From positions 1-64,000 of the forward strand of contig CADBCZ010000019.1 in NCBI GenBank assembly GCA_902793335.1: a stretch of DNA of 64,000 bases. Direction: 5' to 3'. Positions 28,387 to 36,917 of the stretch are shown here, piece after piece. The translations under genes and the position numbers were made by a program. The notes beneath the pieces were generated by a model that saw nothing but the letters and a program-made list of their open reading frames with translations, was not told where the DNA came from and did no database searches. Source of the DNA: an uncultured Lachnospiraceae bacterium. GTDB lineage: Bacteria; Bacillota; Clostridia; Lachnospirales; Lachnospiraceae. The number at the start of each line of letters is the position of its first letter. The stretch's first letter is position 1.

Positions 28387-28978
28387 AATAGTATTTAAAT
28401 GTAGCTATAGGATATTTTCTTATATATAAATCCACATCACTTCTTTTAATCCCATGAATAGATATATACTCCTTAAATCTCTCACTCGCTTCCGCATATG
28501 AATAATCTAAATACGCATCAAGATTCTTCAACAACTCCAACATCTGCAACACATAAACATTCTCTTTTGTTATGTGCACAATGGGCTTTCTCACATAAAA
28601 GCTTCTGTTTCCAATCCGTACCTCTCTATCAGACGAATTGGTATTATTGCTTACAATCTCAACAACTCTTGGAACTTGCGTAGTTATCCCTATCTGATTA
28701 GCAAATGAATTGCCACCGTAAAAACCATCTATATTATCCCCTTTAGAAATGAATCGATATCTAGCTACCATATCTGCATTAGGACCAATGGTAGAATTTA
28801 AAAGTGTCTTTTTAGGGATGTAGTATACCCCTTTATCATACTTCTGTAACAAACCTTTATCACATAGTTTTTTCAACTGTTGATTTAAAGCAGACTTAGT
28901 GATATCCTTCCTCTGCAGATCCGAAAAGAAAATCGGCTCTGCTTCTTTGTAATTTTTTTTAATATAATTATATAACAT
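28352..28978 (-). CDS. AbiEi-type antitoxin (DUF6088-like)
   Basis: 208 residues from the ATG at 28978, preceded by GGAAAGGA; a longer frame upstream lacks a site. The N-terminal winged helix (DITKSALNQQLKKLCDKGLL, YDKGVYYIPKK) binds DNA. The middle (DGFYGGNSFANQIGITTQVP) is the C-terminal AbiEi-type domain. Type IV AbiEi antitoxins repress their own operon and neutralise the toxin indirectly. A sharp promoter and inverted repeat lie just upstream. The gene looks intact although the partner toxin is broken. Confidence 0.82.
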   Translation of the reverse strand: MLYNYIKKNYKEAEPIFFSDLQRKDITKSALNQQLKKLCDKGLLQKYDKGVYYIPKKTLLNSTIGPNADMVARYRFISKGDNIDGFYGGNSFANQIGITTQVPRVVEIVSNNTNSSDREVRIGNRSFYVRKPIVHITKENVYVLQMLELLKNLDAYLDYSYAEASERFKEYISIHGIKRSDVDLYIRKYPIATFKYYYELELDHVLDS

Positions 28979-28993
28979 AGTCTTTTTCCTTTC

Positions 28994-29062
28994 CTTAACA
29001 AATTGGATATTACACATCTATTTTGTTAAGCATATTATATTTTCCGACGATAACTATGTCAA
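28994..29062 (-). promoter_or_regulatory. AbiEi promoter and inverted-repeat operator
   Basis: On the minus strand, TTGACA (29062-29057) and TATAAT (29039-29034) are separated by exactly 17 bp. Directly downstream, CTTAACAAA (28994-29002) and TTTGTTAAG (29022-29030) form a 9-bp inverted repeat that covers the expected transcription start. This is the position used by AbiEi autorepression in characterised systems. Confidence 0.7.
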
Positions 29063-29079
29063 TATCTTTTTTCAGTTTT

Positions 29080-29958
29080 TTATTTTTCTTTCCTCAACAA
29101 CACGAGCACCAACCCAGCCATAGGAATCATTGATATAAGCCCAATAGATGCTGGACCGAAGATCATACGATTCATATATTCCGGTTTCAAAAGATATGCA
29201 TATACAGACCATCCGTTGATCGCACCATGAAACAACGCCGCACCCCAGATAGTATCTGTTTTTTCATACACGATATCTTCAAGAATACCAAAGAGCACAC
29301 AAAACATACCAAATGCAACAAGTCCCAAAAACGGTGCTCCTATATAATCAGTACCGTATTCATATCCGGCAAGGATCATCACAGGCCAGTGCCATATACT
29401 CCATATAATACCACCAATAATACGACCCGAAGTCTTTCCAAAACGTTCCTTTAGATAAGGATACATCGCACCTCTCCATCCGACCTCTTCACCAAGTGCC
29501 ACTATCATATTCAAAAATGGTCCATACGTCAGAGCAGCAATGCTCGAAATTATTATGGTCATCTCTACTGTCATACCCTGTGCTTCTAACTGTTTAACAG
29601 CAGCCTCGCCCATTGTAAGCTTCATTGTAGTAAACTCACGATCAAAATGACCCGGAAAGATAATAAAATACAACACTGCTCCTACAAGGGATATCAGTGC
29701 AGGTATCCACATTGCAAAGAATACCCATCTTATTTTTTCCTTAAGATGCGGAATCCATCCCATTCCTTTAAGCGGAATCCTTGCAGCTAAAACTGCGAGA
29801 AGCGGCATAAACATACAGCCTGCCATTATCATTTTGAAAATCACAGCATTTCCTTTAATTGCAAAATACGATCCAATCGCCTGTACAATCCAGCTGGAAA
29901 CAAATGCAAAAATGATATATATCATAAACTGTTTTTTACTTGTCTTGCCCTCCATCAT
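29080..29958 (-). CDS. CPBP family intramembrane glutamic protease
   Basis: 292 residues with about eight membrane helices. The family motifs are complete: GEEVGWRGAMYPYLKERFG (EExxxR), IIWSIWHWP and FHGAINGW. It is longer than the CPBP protein at 1675-2328 and clearly a different subgroup. It lies 40 bp after sdpI on the same strand and may belong to that operon, fitting a role in resisting a toxic peptide. Function is inferred; related proteins confer bacteriocin immunity or process membrane peptides. Confidence 0.87.
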   Translation of the reverse strand: MMEGKTSKKQFMIYIIFAFVSSWIVQAIGSYFAIKGNAVIFKMIMAGCMFMPLLAVLAARIPLKGMGWIPHLKEKIRWVFFAMWIPALISLVGAVLYFIIFPGHFDREFTTMKLTMGEAAVKQLEAQGMTVEMTIIISSIAALTYGPFLNMIVALGEEVGWRGAMYPYLKERFGKTSGRIIGGIIWSIWHWPVMILAGYEYGTDYIGAPFLGLVAFGMFCVLFGILEDIVYEKTDTIWGAALFHGAINGWSVYAYLLKPEYMNRMIFGPASIGLISMIPMAGLVLVLLRKEK

Positions 29959-29998
29959 AAAGACCTCCCTAAATATAAATCAAAGAATCATGCTTTCA

Positions 29999-30640
29999 TC
30001 AAAGCTTCTTTACAACATGAAGATAATACGAATAAATGCAAGGGATCAAAACCATCACTATAACTACCACTCCCATAACAGTTTCTTGCATCAATCCTGT
30101 CAATGTGCCTATTATCATAAGAATTCCACCAAGCACCCACATAAAACCTGCAAGGCGATGTGTATGATTCCAATTTTCCTCATTCGCCAAAGTCCACGGT
30201 ATTTTGATACCAATTGTAAAGTTCTGTCTTGCCTTTGGAAGATAATTTCCAACGATAACAAATACCATTCCCATTATTAATCCGGATATAAAAACCATGT
30301 CAGTTTCATAACCCAAATTATATGAGTACATAGCACTTGTCACTGTAAGTGATAACAAAGGAATAATCCATAACACAAAAGAAAACATCTTCTGACTGAT
30401 ATTATTCTTTTTAGGATCATGTGACGTAGCTATTGCTCCAACCCACTCTATCGACAATAGTATAAGCGGAACACCAACAACCGCAAAACCCTTACTGCTG
30501 AATCCATCCGCCTTATTATCAAATCCAAAATGAGTAGCCATTGTATCCGGAAGACGGTTCCACAAAAACAAACCTATAAATACCGGAAGTATCGTAATTA
30601 TGCTTGTAATTATTAAAGTTCTTTTATTCTCTTTCATCAT
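29999..30640 (-). CDS. SdpI-family immunity-type membrane protein
   Basis: 213 residues with six membrane helices. N-terminal DUF1648-like RLPDTMATHFGFDNKADG and C-terminal GIKIPWTLANEENWNHTHR are the SdpI signatures. In Bacillus subtilis SdpI protects from the SdpC toxin and sequesters the SdpR repressor at the membrane. Its start overlaps the end of the sdpR-like gene by 17 bp, so translation is coupled. No sdpC-like toxin gene is present in the window. Confidence 0.88.
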   Translation of the reverse strand: MMKENKRTLIITSIITILPVFIGLFLWNRLPDTMATHFGFDNKADGFSSKGFAVVGVPLILLSIEWVGAIATSHDPKKNNISQKMFSFVLWIIPLLSLTVTSAMYSYNLGYETDMVFISGLIMGMVFVIVGNYLPKARQNFTIGIKIPWTLANEENWNHTHRLAGFMWVLGGILMIIGTLTGLMQETVMGVVVIVMVLIPCIYSYYLHVVKKL

Positions 30641-30908
30641 TTAAATCTCCTCCTTTTAACGTTGAAATCCATAACATAATTTCCTCAAGTACAGTTGTGT
30701 TCAACTGATAATAAATGAAGTTTTTCTCCCTGCTCTCATATATCAGATCTGCCTGTTTAAGTATTTTGAGATGATAAGAAATGGTAGCTCCGGTCATATC
30801 AAAATGAGATCCGATATCTCCGGCAGAAAGTGGTCCTTTCTTCAAAAGCTCAAGTATTTCCCTGCGCACAGGATCCGACAGTGCTTTAAATGTCTCTGCA
30901 AATGCCAT
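30624..30908 (-). CDS. ArsR-family autorepressor, SdpR-like
   Basis: 94 residues from the ATG at 30908 (MAFAETFKALSDP), with GGGAGAT before it; an ATG 15 bases further upstream is less likely. The winged helix reads DPVRREILELLKKGPLSAGD and GATISYHLKILKQADLIYES. No metal-binding cysteines are present, which fits SdpR and not a metal sensor. It is followed by sdpI with overlap. Three copies of TATTTAGA-type sites around the promoter are the expected targets. Confidence 0.88.
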   Translation of the reverse strand: MAFAETFKALSDPVRREILELLKKGPLSAGDIGSHFDMTGATISYHLKILKQADLIYESREKNFIYYQLNTTVLEEIMLWISTLKGGDLNDERE

Positions 30909-30930
30909 GTGATTATCTCCCATCCGAAAA

Positions 30931-31028
30931 TCTATTTAGAAATCTCTCTATTTAGATAATTTTCTAAATAGAAGTATAAACCTTCCCTATAAATAAGTCA
31001 AGGGGTATTTAGAAAATTTTCTAAATAC
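30931..31028 (-). promoter_or_regulatory. sdpR-sdpI promoter with operator array
   Basis: On the minus strand TTGACT (31001-30996) and TATACT (30978-30973) are 17 bp apart. A perfect 24-bp palindrome of GTATTTAGAAAA type fills 31005-31028, just upstream of the -35 box. A second palindrome with arms TCTATTTAGA (30947-30956) and TCTAAATAGA (30963-30972) starts right after the -10 box. A further half site TCTATTTAGA lies at 30931-30940. Binding by the encoded repressor would block the promoter from both sides. Confidence 0.8.
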
Positions 31029-31099
31029 CTTCTCATATATTCTAATTAAGCAAACGGTGCATGAAATATAAAACACATAGAAACACGGCCCTAAATCAA

Positions 31100-31141
31100 A
31101 AATCACGATTTACTAAACCATAATTTAGTAAATCGTGATTT
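31100..31141 (-). terminator. 18-bp hairpin terminator after cytidylate-kinase-like gene
   Basis: 31100-31117 (starting AAATCACGATTTAC) pairs perfectly with 31124-31141 around a 6-base loop. Read on the minus strand it is followed by TTTTGATTTA. It isolates the upstream pair from the sdpR promoter. Confidence 0.8.
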
Positions 31142-31187
31142 GATTATAAGTCTTAAGCTGTTCTACCAGCCTTAATATTGAATAACA

Positions 31188-31787
31188 TCAATCCTTCTCA
31201 ACTCTTGAGAGAATGTACTTTTCCAAAATATCTGTTGTAATTTCCACACCAATCGGTGAGCTGTTAATGCAGAGGTCGTAGGTTCTTGAATCTCCCCATT
31301 TAGTTTCATACTTACTGTTATGATATTCCTTACGGGTCTTATCATGACGCTTCATCTTCTCTAAAGCATCCGCCTTGCTGAGATTATACTTCTCCATTAC
31401 ACGAGCCGTCTTCTCTTCGATATCGCCTCTGACAAACACCGTAATAAGTCCAGGTCTGCCTTTCAGTATTCCGTCACCGTTTCTTCCGATAAGAACAAAT
31501 GACTCTCCCTGATCAGCTTTCTCTCTTATAAAACGAGCTTCAAGCTCAAAGATAACATCCTCCATCGAATTTGAATATCCTCTTACTGTTCTTGAAAGAA
31601 AAGGTACTCTGCTCTTCTCATCATGCTTTTCTATGAGCCCCTCATCGATACCTGTATGCTTTGCGATATCTTCAACGATTGCTCTGTCATAAAATTTGAT
31701 TCCAAGGCGCTTTGCAAGTTCCTCTCCAATCTCATGTCCAGCGGAGCCAAATTCACGTCCAATAGTTACTATTATCTGTTTTTCCAT
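31188..31787 (-). CDS. cytidylate kinase-like family protein
   Basis: 199 residues. IIVTIGREFGSAGHEIGEEL replaces a standard P-loop, as in the cytidylate-kinase-like family (PF13189), and FVLIGRNGDGIL and VFVRGDIEEKTARVMEK follow. It is not the housekeeping cytidylate kinase Cmk, which has a GxxGxGKS loop. Its substrate is unknown. It starts 11 bp after an ArsB/NhaD-type transporter gene, so the two form an operon; that pairing recurs in clostridia as far as I recall, suggesting joint function. Confidence 0.82.
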   Translation of the reverse strand: MEKQIIVTIGREFGSAGHEIGEELAKRLGIKFYDRAIVEDIAKHTGIDEGLIEKHDEKSRVPFLSRTVRGYSNSMEDVIFELEARFIREKADQGESFVLIGRNGDGILKGRPGLITVFVRGDIEEKTARVMEKYNLSKADALEKMKRHDKTRKEYHNSKYETKWGDSRTYDLCINSSPIGVEITTDILEKYILSRVEKD

Positions 31788-31798
31788 TTAATCCCCTC

Positions 31799-33148
31799 CT
31801 AGCAATATCTTAAATAAATGAGTAGCATAGACATTCCCACTACTATTATAGCCGCAGGTACGGCAGTTTTACAATACTTTCCCCAACTTATAGGATGACC
31901 CGCTCTACCGGCTACAGCTGTACCGACTACGTTCGCAGACGCTCCAATCGGAGTTGCAGCTCCACCTATATCCGTTCCGATAGACAATGTCCATGCAAGA
32001 GTTGCCTGAAGTGCAGGATTTCCCACTGAAAGTCCTTTAATAATCGGCACCATTGTTGCTGCAAATGGAATATTATCGACAAATGCAGACGCAATAGCCG
32101 ATATCCAAATGACGATTGCAATCATGACCTTGGCATTTCCCCCACTCACACGGCTGATAAATCCGGCAATAGCTTCAAGAATTCCTGTTTTCTCAAGGCC
32201 GCCTACCACAATAAAGAGACCAAGGAAGAAAAGCAGTATCTTGTAATCCACTTTTGAAAGAATCTCCTTGATGTGCTTTATGTTGAAAATACTTGTTGCC
32301 AAAGCTACAGAAGCTCCGATAAATGCAACAGAAAGGTGAGTATTTGCATGAGTTATAAGCATAACGATAGCACACACAAATATAATCGTATTTCCGAAGA
32401 AATAAAACTTGCTGGTTATTGCATCTTTTGGACTTGGCATACTTGAATAATCAATCTCCTCATTTGAGGTTGAAAATTCCTTGCGGTACACCAGATAAAA
32501 ATAAATAACTATGACAACGAGACAAATACCCGCGATTACTCCTGTGTTAAGCACGAAATCAATGAAAGAATAATGTAGCTTAGAACCTATGATAATATTT
32601 GGTGGATCTCCACACATAGTTGCGGAACCACCTAAGTTTGCACAGAAAATCTCGGACAATATCATCGGCACCGGATTGAAATTGAGCAACTTAGAAAGCT
32701 CAACCGTAACTGCCGCCAAAAACAAAATTACAGTAATACTATCAATAAACATAGAAAGAATTGCCGACACTATCATAAATGTAATAAACAACGGCATTTT
32801 CTTATAAGAAACCATCTTCGCCAAAGTCATGCAAAGCCAGTTAAAGAAGCCGGCCTTACTAAGCCCCTCAACCATTACCATCATTCCACCGAGGAAAATA
32901 ATAGTCGCCCAGTCGATACCTGATGTATCGGGAGCTTCACCAATCCAGAAATTCGGATTGACCAGCGAATAAAAATTCAGCGTGTCCGCAATGGCATCAC
33001 CATCACGCATAATCGCACCAAAAACAACAATAAGCATTATACCTCCACAAGACAGAGTGACCAAATGCTTCTCGAATTTCTCTGATATTACAAGAATGAA
33101 CATCACGAGAAAAACAATTATTGAACTAATAGCTGCTAAAGACATCAT
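31799..33148 (-). CDS. ArsB/NhaD (SLC13-type) ion transporter
   Basis: 449 residues, about 11-12 membrane helices. FCANLGGSATMCGDPPNIII in the middle and AFVDNIPFAATMVPII plus GTDIGGAATPIGASANVVG near the end are the paired family motifs of ArsB/NhaD/citrate-type carriers. The ion or anion carried is unclear; sodium-proton exchange and dicarboxylate uptake are both possible. Co-operonic with the downstream cytidylate-kinase-like gene. GTGAGGT precedes the ATG. Confidence 0.87.
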   Translation of the reverse strand: MMSLAAISSIIVFLVMFILVISEKFEKHLVTLSCGGIMLIVVFGAIMRDGDAIADTLNFYSLVNPNFWIGEAPDTSGIDWATIIFLGGMMVMVEGLSKAGFFNWLCMTLAKMVSYKKMPLFITFMIVSAILSMFIDSITVILFLAAVTVELSKLLNFNPVPMILSEIFCANLGGSATMCGDPPNIIIGSKLHYSFIDFVLNTGVIAGICLVVIVIYFYLVYRKEFSTSNEEIDYSSMPSPKDAITSKFYFFGNTIIFVCAIVMLITHANTHLSVAFIGASVALATSIFNIKHIKEILSKVDYKILLFFLGLFIVVGGLEKTGILEAIAGFISRVSGGNAKVMIAIVIWISAIASAFVDNIPFAATMVPIIKGLSVGNPALQATLAWTLSIGTDIGGAATPIGASANVVGTAVAGRAGHPISWGKYCKTAVPAAIIVVGMSMLLIYLRYC

Positions 33149-33256
33149 ATTACCTCACTTTACCTTTAGGTTATTTGGTCTTCAAAAAACCAACGCGATT
33201 ACTATACCACTTCCTCAAGGCAAATACAATGTCTAAAAAAAAATAATTAATCTCGT

Positions 33257-35026
33257 TTACGTCCTTCTTTTCTTTCCGGTCGTCTGGTAATATCTGTCTT
33301 TATCCTCGTACATCCTTTTGTCTGCAACTGCCAACAGCTCATCCAGATTACCATCAAAATGTTCCGTGCAAGCAAGTCCCATAGATGTACTTACATCAAC
33401 TGATGCAAGATATTTTCGCACAAGCTCAATGTCACTTTCTATCTCTGTCTTTCCAAAGTCCTGCAACACAACAAGGAACTCATCTCCCCCTGTTCGAAAT
33501 ACCCTTTCAACACCAAACTCATTAGCAAGCGCATGAGCGGTCTCTATTATCAACCTGTCTCCGGCAGCATGTCCACCGGTATCATTAGCATGCTTTAATC
33601 CGTTGACATCTGCCAAAATGATACCGAATAAGCCGCCCTTCGCATAAAGCGATTGAGTCTTTCTCTCATATGCATTTCGATTCATAACTCCGGTAAGCTG
33701 ATCGGAGAAGGACATCTTAGAAAGATACAGACTCTCCTCCTTTTCACTATATACGCAGTTGTGTACAGTGTTGAAACCATTGTGAATCGCTATCATCATC
33801 TCTTCGCATGTCTCATATCCACAAGCAGAGCAATTGATCATTTTCGAGTTATCGGAATCTTTATGTAACTGATGGTATATCTGTGCAGCCTGTTCTTCCG
33901 TCGGATACGATACCTTACACGAACCGCTTAAGTCCTCAAATTCTGTCAGATAATCATCAAGCTCAAGCTCCTCAAACTGCTTATTGAGATTTGCAAGTCT
34001 TTGCTCACATGACAAATCAGGACACCACGGAGAGTCAGGCGAAACCTTCTTACTCTTAGCCCTGATTCGGTTAATCTCCGAAAGACCTCTGTCTTCACGA
34101 TCCTCATCATCAATCTTAGCCGTACCCTCAATACAGCCCTCACGACAATTCAGTGCATCAAACAAAACATATGGCAATGCATTTTCATACAACTTATGAT
34201 GGTTCTTTCCAAATTGCTGATATAGATAGGTCTTTCCCGAAATTTCCCTGATCGGTGTATCATCACCCAAAAACCATTTAACATTATCTGCAAGACCACC
34301 GGGTGCAGGATAAAATGTGCCAAGTCCTGCATCAAGCCCATCAAAGTCATCCTCATCAGAAAGACTGTGTTTTTCCACATATTCCATCAACTTAGGAAAA
34401 GTCACGTTATACTGTATCAGTTCAGGATACTTATCCATCTCCATGCGCTTAGCGATGCAAGGTCCGATAAATGCGAACTTATCCGTTATACCCATCTGTT
34501 TCTTAAAATACTGTGCCACACACATCATAGGACTTTTCACAGGCATAAGCTGTCCTATCAGCTCAGGCATCCAGTGTTCAACATATGAAGTCACCACAGG
34601 ACAGGTCGTGGAAATCTTTCCAACACAACTTCTCTCCTGAATCATTTTCAGATACGCCCATGTGCAGATATCAGCACCAAGTGATACCGGGTATATATGT
34701 TTTACGCCAAGCGCCTTTAATACACCCAACACCTTCTTGTATTCTTTCGGATACTTAGCCTCAAACGAAGGAGCAATAAGCAATGAAATCGCTTCTCCAT
34801 TTTGAAGATCTTTGAAAAACTGTTCAGTATCATCATGATACTCTCTGGCGTTATGGGTACAAACATCGATACACGCACCACAATTAATACAACGTTCGGA
34901 ATTGATCTCAATCGAATAATGATCCGGTCTGTTATGCGATATACTCGCACCAAACGACGAACAGATACGAACACATTTATTACATCCAATACAATTCTCA
35001 TTAGTGAAAATCAAACCATTATTCAT
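33257..35026 (-). CDS. ferredoxin / FeFe-hydrogenase-like / GGDEF fusion protein
   Basis: 589 residues, no membrane helices. Residues 12-22 (CIGCNKCVRIC) and 46-56 (CINCGACIDVC) bind two 4Fe-4S clusters. Residues 75-310 are a hydrogenase large-subunit fold: Cys142 in TTCPVV, Cys190 in GPCIAKR, and Cys294/Cys298 in NCREGC match the four H-cluster ligands. The second Cys of the canonical TSCCP is Thr141. Cys399, 402, 407 and 424 (CSACGYETC) make another cluster module. Residues 430-589 are a GGDEF domain with intact GGDEF (513-517) and no RxxD inhibition site. It probably makes c-di-GMP in response to H2 or redox state, like sensory FeFe hydrogenases; that is inference. Confidence 0.87.
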   Translation of the reverse strand: MNNGLIFTNENCIGCNKCVRICSSFGASISHNRPDHYSIEINSERCINCGACIDVCTHNAREYHDDTEQFFKDLQNGEAISLLIAPSFEAKYPKEYKKVLGVLKALGVKHIYPVSLGADICTWAYLKMIQERSCVGKISTTCPVVTSYVEHWMPELIGQLMPVKSPMMCVAQYFKKQMGITDKFAFIGPCIAKRMEMDKYPELIQYNVTFPKLMEYVEKHSLSDEDDFDGLDAGLGTFYPAPGGLADNVKWFLGDDTPIREISGKTYLYQQFGKNHHKLYENALPYVLFDALNCREGCIEGTAKIDDEDREDRGLSEINRIRAKSKKVSPDSPWCPDLSCEQRLANLNKQFEELELDDYLTEFEDLSGSCKVSYPTEEQAAQIYHQLHKDSDNSKMINCSACGYETCEEMMIAIHNGFNTVHNCVYSEKEESLYLSKMSFSDQLTGVMNRNAYERKTQSLYAKGGLFGIILADVNGLKHANDTGGHAAGDRLIIETAHALANEFGVERVFRTGGDEFLVVLQDFGKTEIESDIELVRKYLASVDVSTSMGLACTEHFDGNLDELLAVADKRMYEDKDRYYQTTGKKRRT

Positions 35027-35055
35027 AAATACCCCACCCCATTCTTTATCAGATA

Positions 35056-36600
35056 TTATAATGGTATATTTCCATGTTTTTTATAAGGTCTTGATACACT
35101 CTTAGTCTTTAATACATCAAGCGCTGCAACAATCTTATCTCTGGTCTCATCAGGACGGATAACCTCATCCACAAAACCTCTTCTTGCTGCTGTATATGGA
35201 TTTAAGAATTTCTCCTCATATTTCTCTATAAGTTCTGCCCGCTTTGCTTCAGGATCTTCTGCTTCATTTATCTGCTTTCTACCTATTATATTGATTGCCC
35301 CGCTCGCGCCCATAACAGCAATCTCAGCGATAGGCCAAGCATAGACTATATCAGCACCCATATGTTTTGAGTTCATTGCTATATACGCTCCACCATATGC
35401 CTTTCTCATAATAAGTGTAATCTTCGGCACAGTAGCCTCTGCATAAGCAAAGAGAATCTTTGCTCCATGTCTGATAATTCCATTGTGCTCCTGTTCTGAA
35501 CCCGGTAAAAACGCAGGCACATCAACCAATGAGACAATTGGAATATTAAAGCAGTCACAGAATCTTATAAATCTCGCCATCTTATCAGATGCGTCAATAT
35601 CTAAAGAGCCACCCTTATGATTTGCCTGATTGCATACAAAACCTACGGTATTGCCATCAATCCTTCCAAATCCTACAACAGCGTTTTTTGCCCAGTGCTT
35701 CTGCACCTCAAAAAAGCTCTCTCTGTCTATCATTGCATTGATAACGTCATGTACATCGTATGACTTCTTCTTGTTATCCGGTACAAGATTAGTAAGGCAA
35801 TTGCAATGATTAACAGCCTTACCCTGTTTAACCGGTAACGGAGACTGATTATTGTCAGGAAGATATGACAATAATTCTCTTACTCCTCCAAGACAGTTCT
35901 TCTCACTTTTATAATAGAAATGAGCCACACCGGATTTCTCAGCATGTGTCAAAGCTCCACCAAGCTCATCAGCTGTGAGTTCCTCACCTATAACCGTCTT
36001 AACTACCTGTGGTCCTGTGATGAACATTTTACTAACATCTTCAACAACAAAGATGTAATCACATATAGCCGGCGAATAACATGCGCCTCCCGAACATGGT
36101 CCAAGTATTACCGCAATCTGAGGAATCACTCCTGATGCGATAGTATTTCTCTCAAATATTCCGGAATATCCGCTAAGTGAATCTATTCCTTCTTCAATTC
36201 TTGCTCCACCACTATCATTGATAGTTACGATAGGACACTTCATTTTAAGTGCCATGTCCTGAATATGAACAATCTTTCTAGAATGATATTCACCAAGACT
36301 TCCTCCAATTACCGTAAAATCCTCTGAAGATGCAAAGACAGTTCTTCCGTTAATCTTACCGTATCCAGTAATTACACCATCACCCGGAACTCTTTTCTTA
36401 TCAAGTCCAAAATCATCTATTCTGGATTCAACAAGATCATTTATCTCAACAAACGTTCCCTCATCAAACAGTATATCGAGCCTCTCTCTTGCGGTAAGCT
36501 TTCCTTTCTCATGCTGCTTTTCAATTGCAGTCTGTCCCCCACCAAGCCTTGCCTTGCCACGTCTGGCTTCCAATTCTTCTATTGCTTCATTCCAATTCAT
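35056..36600 (-). CDS. acyl-CoA carboxylase / decarboxylase carboxyltransferase subunit
   Basis: 514 residues from the ATG at 36600, preceded by GGAGG; an upstream ATG overlaps that site. KGKLTARERLDILFDEGTF near the N-terminus, ILGPCSGGACYSPA and RKAYGGAYIAM mark the two crotonase-fold halves that form the acyl-CoA and carboxybiotin sites. The family includes methylmalonyl-CoA decarboxylase alpha (MmdA), glutaconyl-CoA decarboxylase alpha and propionyl-CoA carboxylase beta. No biotin carrier or membrane beta subunit is next to it, so the pathway is open. A TTGACA is seen at 36704-36699 on the minus strand with a poor -10. Confidence 0.85.
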   Translation of the reverse strand: MNWNEAIEELEARRGKARLGGGQTAIEKQHEKGKLTARERLDILFDEGTFVEINDLVESRIDDFGLDKKRVPGDGVITGYGKINGRTVFASSEDFTVIGGSLGEYHSRKIVHIQDMALKMKCPIVTINDSGGARIEEGIDSLSGYSGIFERNTIASGVIPQIAVILGPCSGGACYSPAICDYIFVVEDVSKMFITGPQVVKTVIGEELTADELGGALTHAEKSGVAHFYYKSEKNCLGGVRELLSYLPDNNQSPLPVKQGKAVNHCNCLTNLVPDNKKKSYDVHDVINAMIDRESFFEVQKHWAKNAVVGFGRIDGNTVGFVCNQANHKGGSLDIDASDKMARFIRFCDCFNIPIVSLVDVPAFLPGSEQEHNGIIRHGAKILFAYAEATVPKITLIMRKAYGGAYIAMNSKHMGADIVYAWPIAEIAVMGASGAINIIGRKQINEAEDPEAKRAELIEKYEEKFLNPYTAARRGFVDEVIRPDETRDKIVAALDVLKTKSVSRPYKKHGNIPL

Positions 36601-36723
36601 GTCACATTCCTCCAAGTTATAAACAAAAAATAACTACGATTCTTATATTGCAATTAGTTTCGTAAACATCAAATTATTTTGCCATGCGAAAGATATTTTG
36701 TCAACCAACATCTTCTATAGGTA

Positions 36724-36906
36724 TTAAATCTTAGGTCTTTTTATCCTATCCTGTTTTATTATTACATTCAGGTTGCCTCTCGAAAAATCATCAAAATCAC
36801 CTTTAGTGTTACCAAGATCATTAGAATCCTTAACCATTATTGATACAATAAAAATAGCGGCAGCACATCCAAAAAATACGCCTAATATTATAACAAAAAA
36901 TCCCAT
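36724..36906 (-). CDS. small single-pass membrane protein
   Basis: 60 residues. One hydrophobic segment (FVIILGVFFGCAAAIFIVSI) is followed by an acidic then basic soluble tail ending KQDRIKRPKI. GGAGG lies 6 bases before the ATG, which supports expression. It starts 11 bp after the zinc-ribbon membrane protein gene, so is probably part of its operon. Family not recognised. Confidence 0.6.
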   Translation of the reverse strand: MGFFVIILGVFFGCAAAIFIVSIMVKDSNDLGNTKGDFDDFSRGNLNVIIKQDRIKRPKI

Positions 36907-36917
36907 TGTAAACCTCC

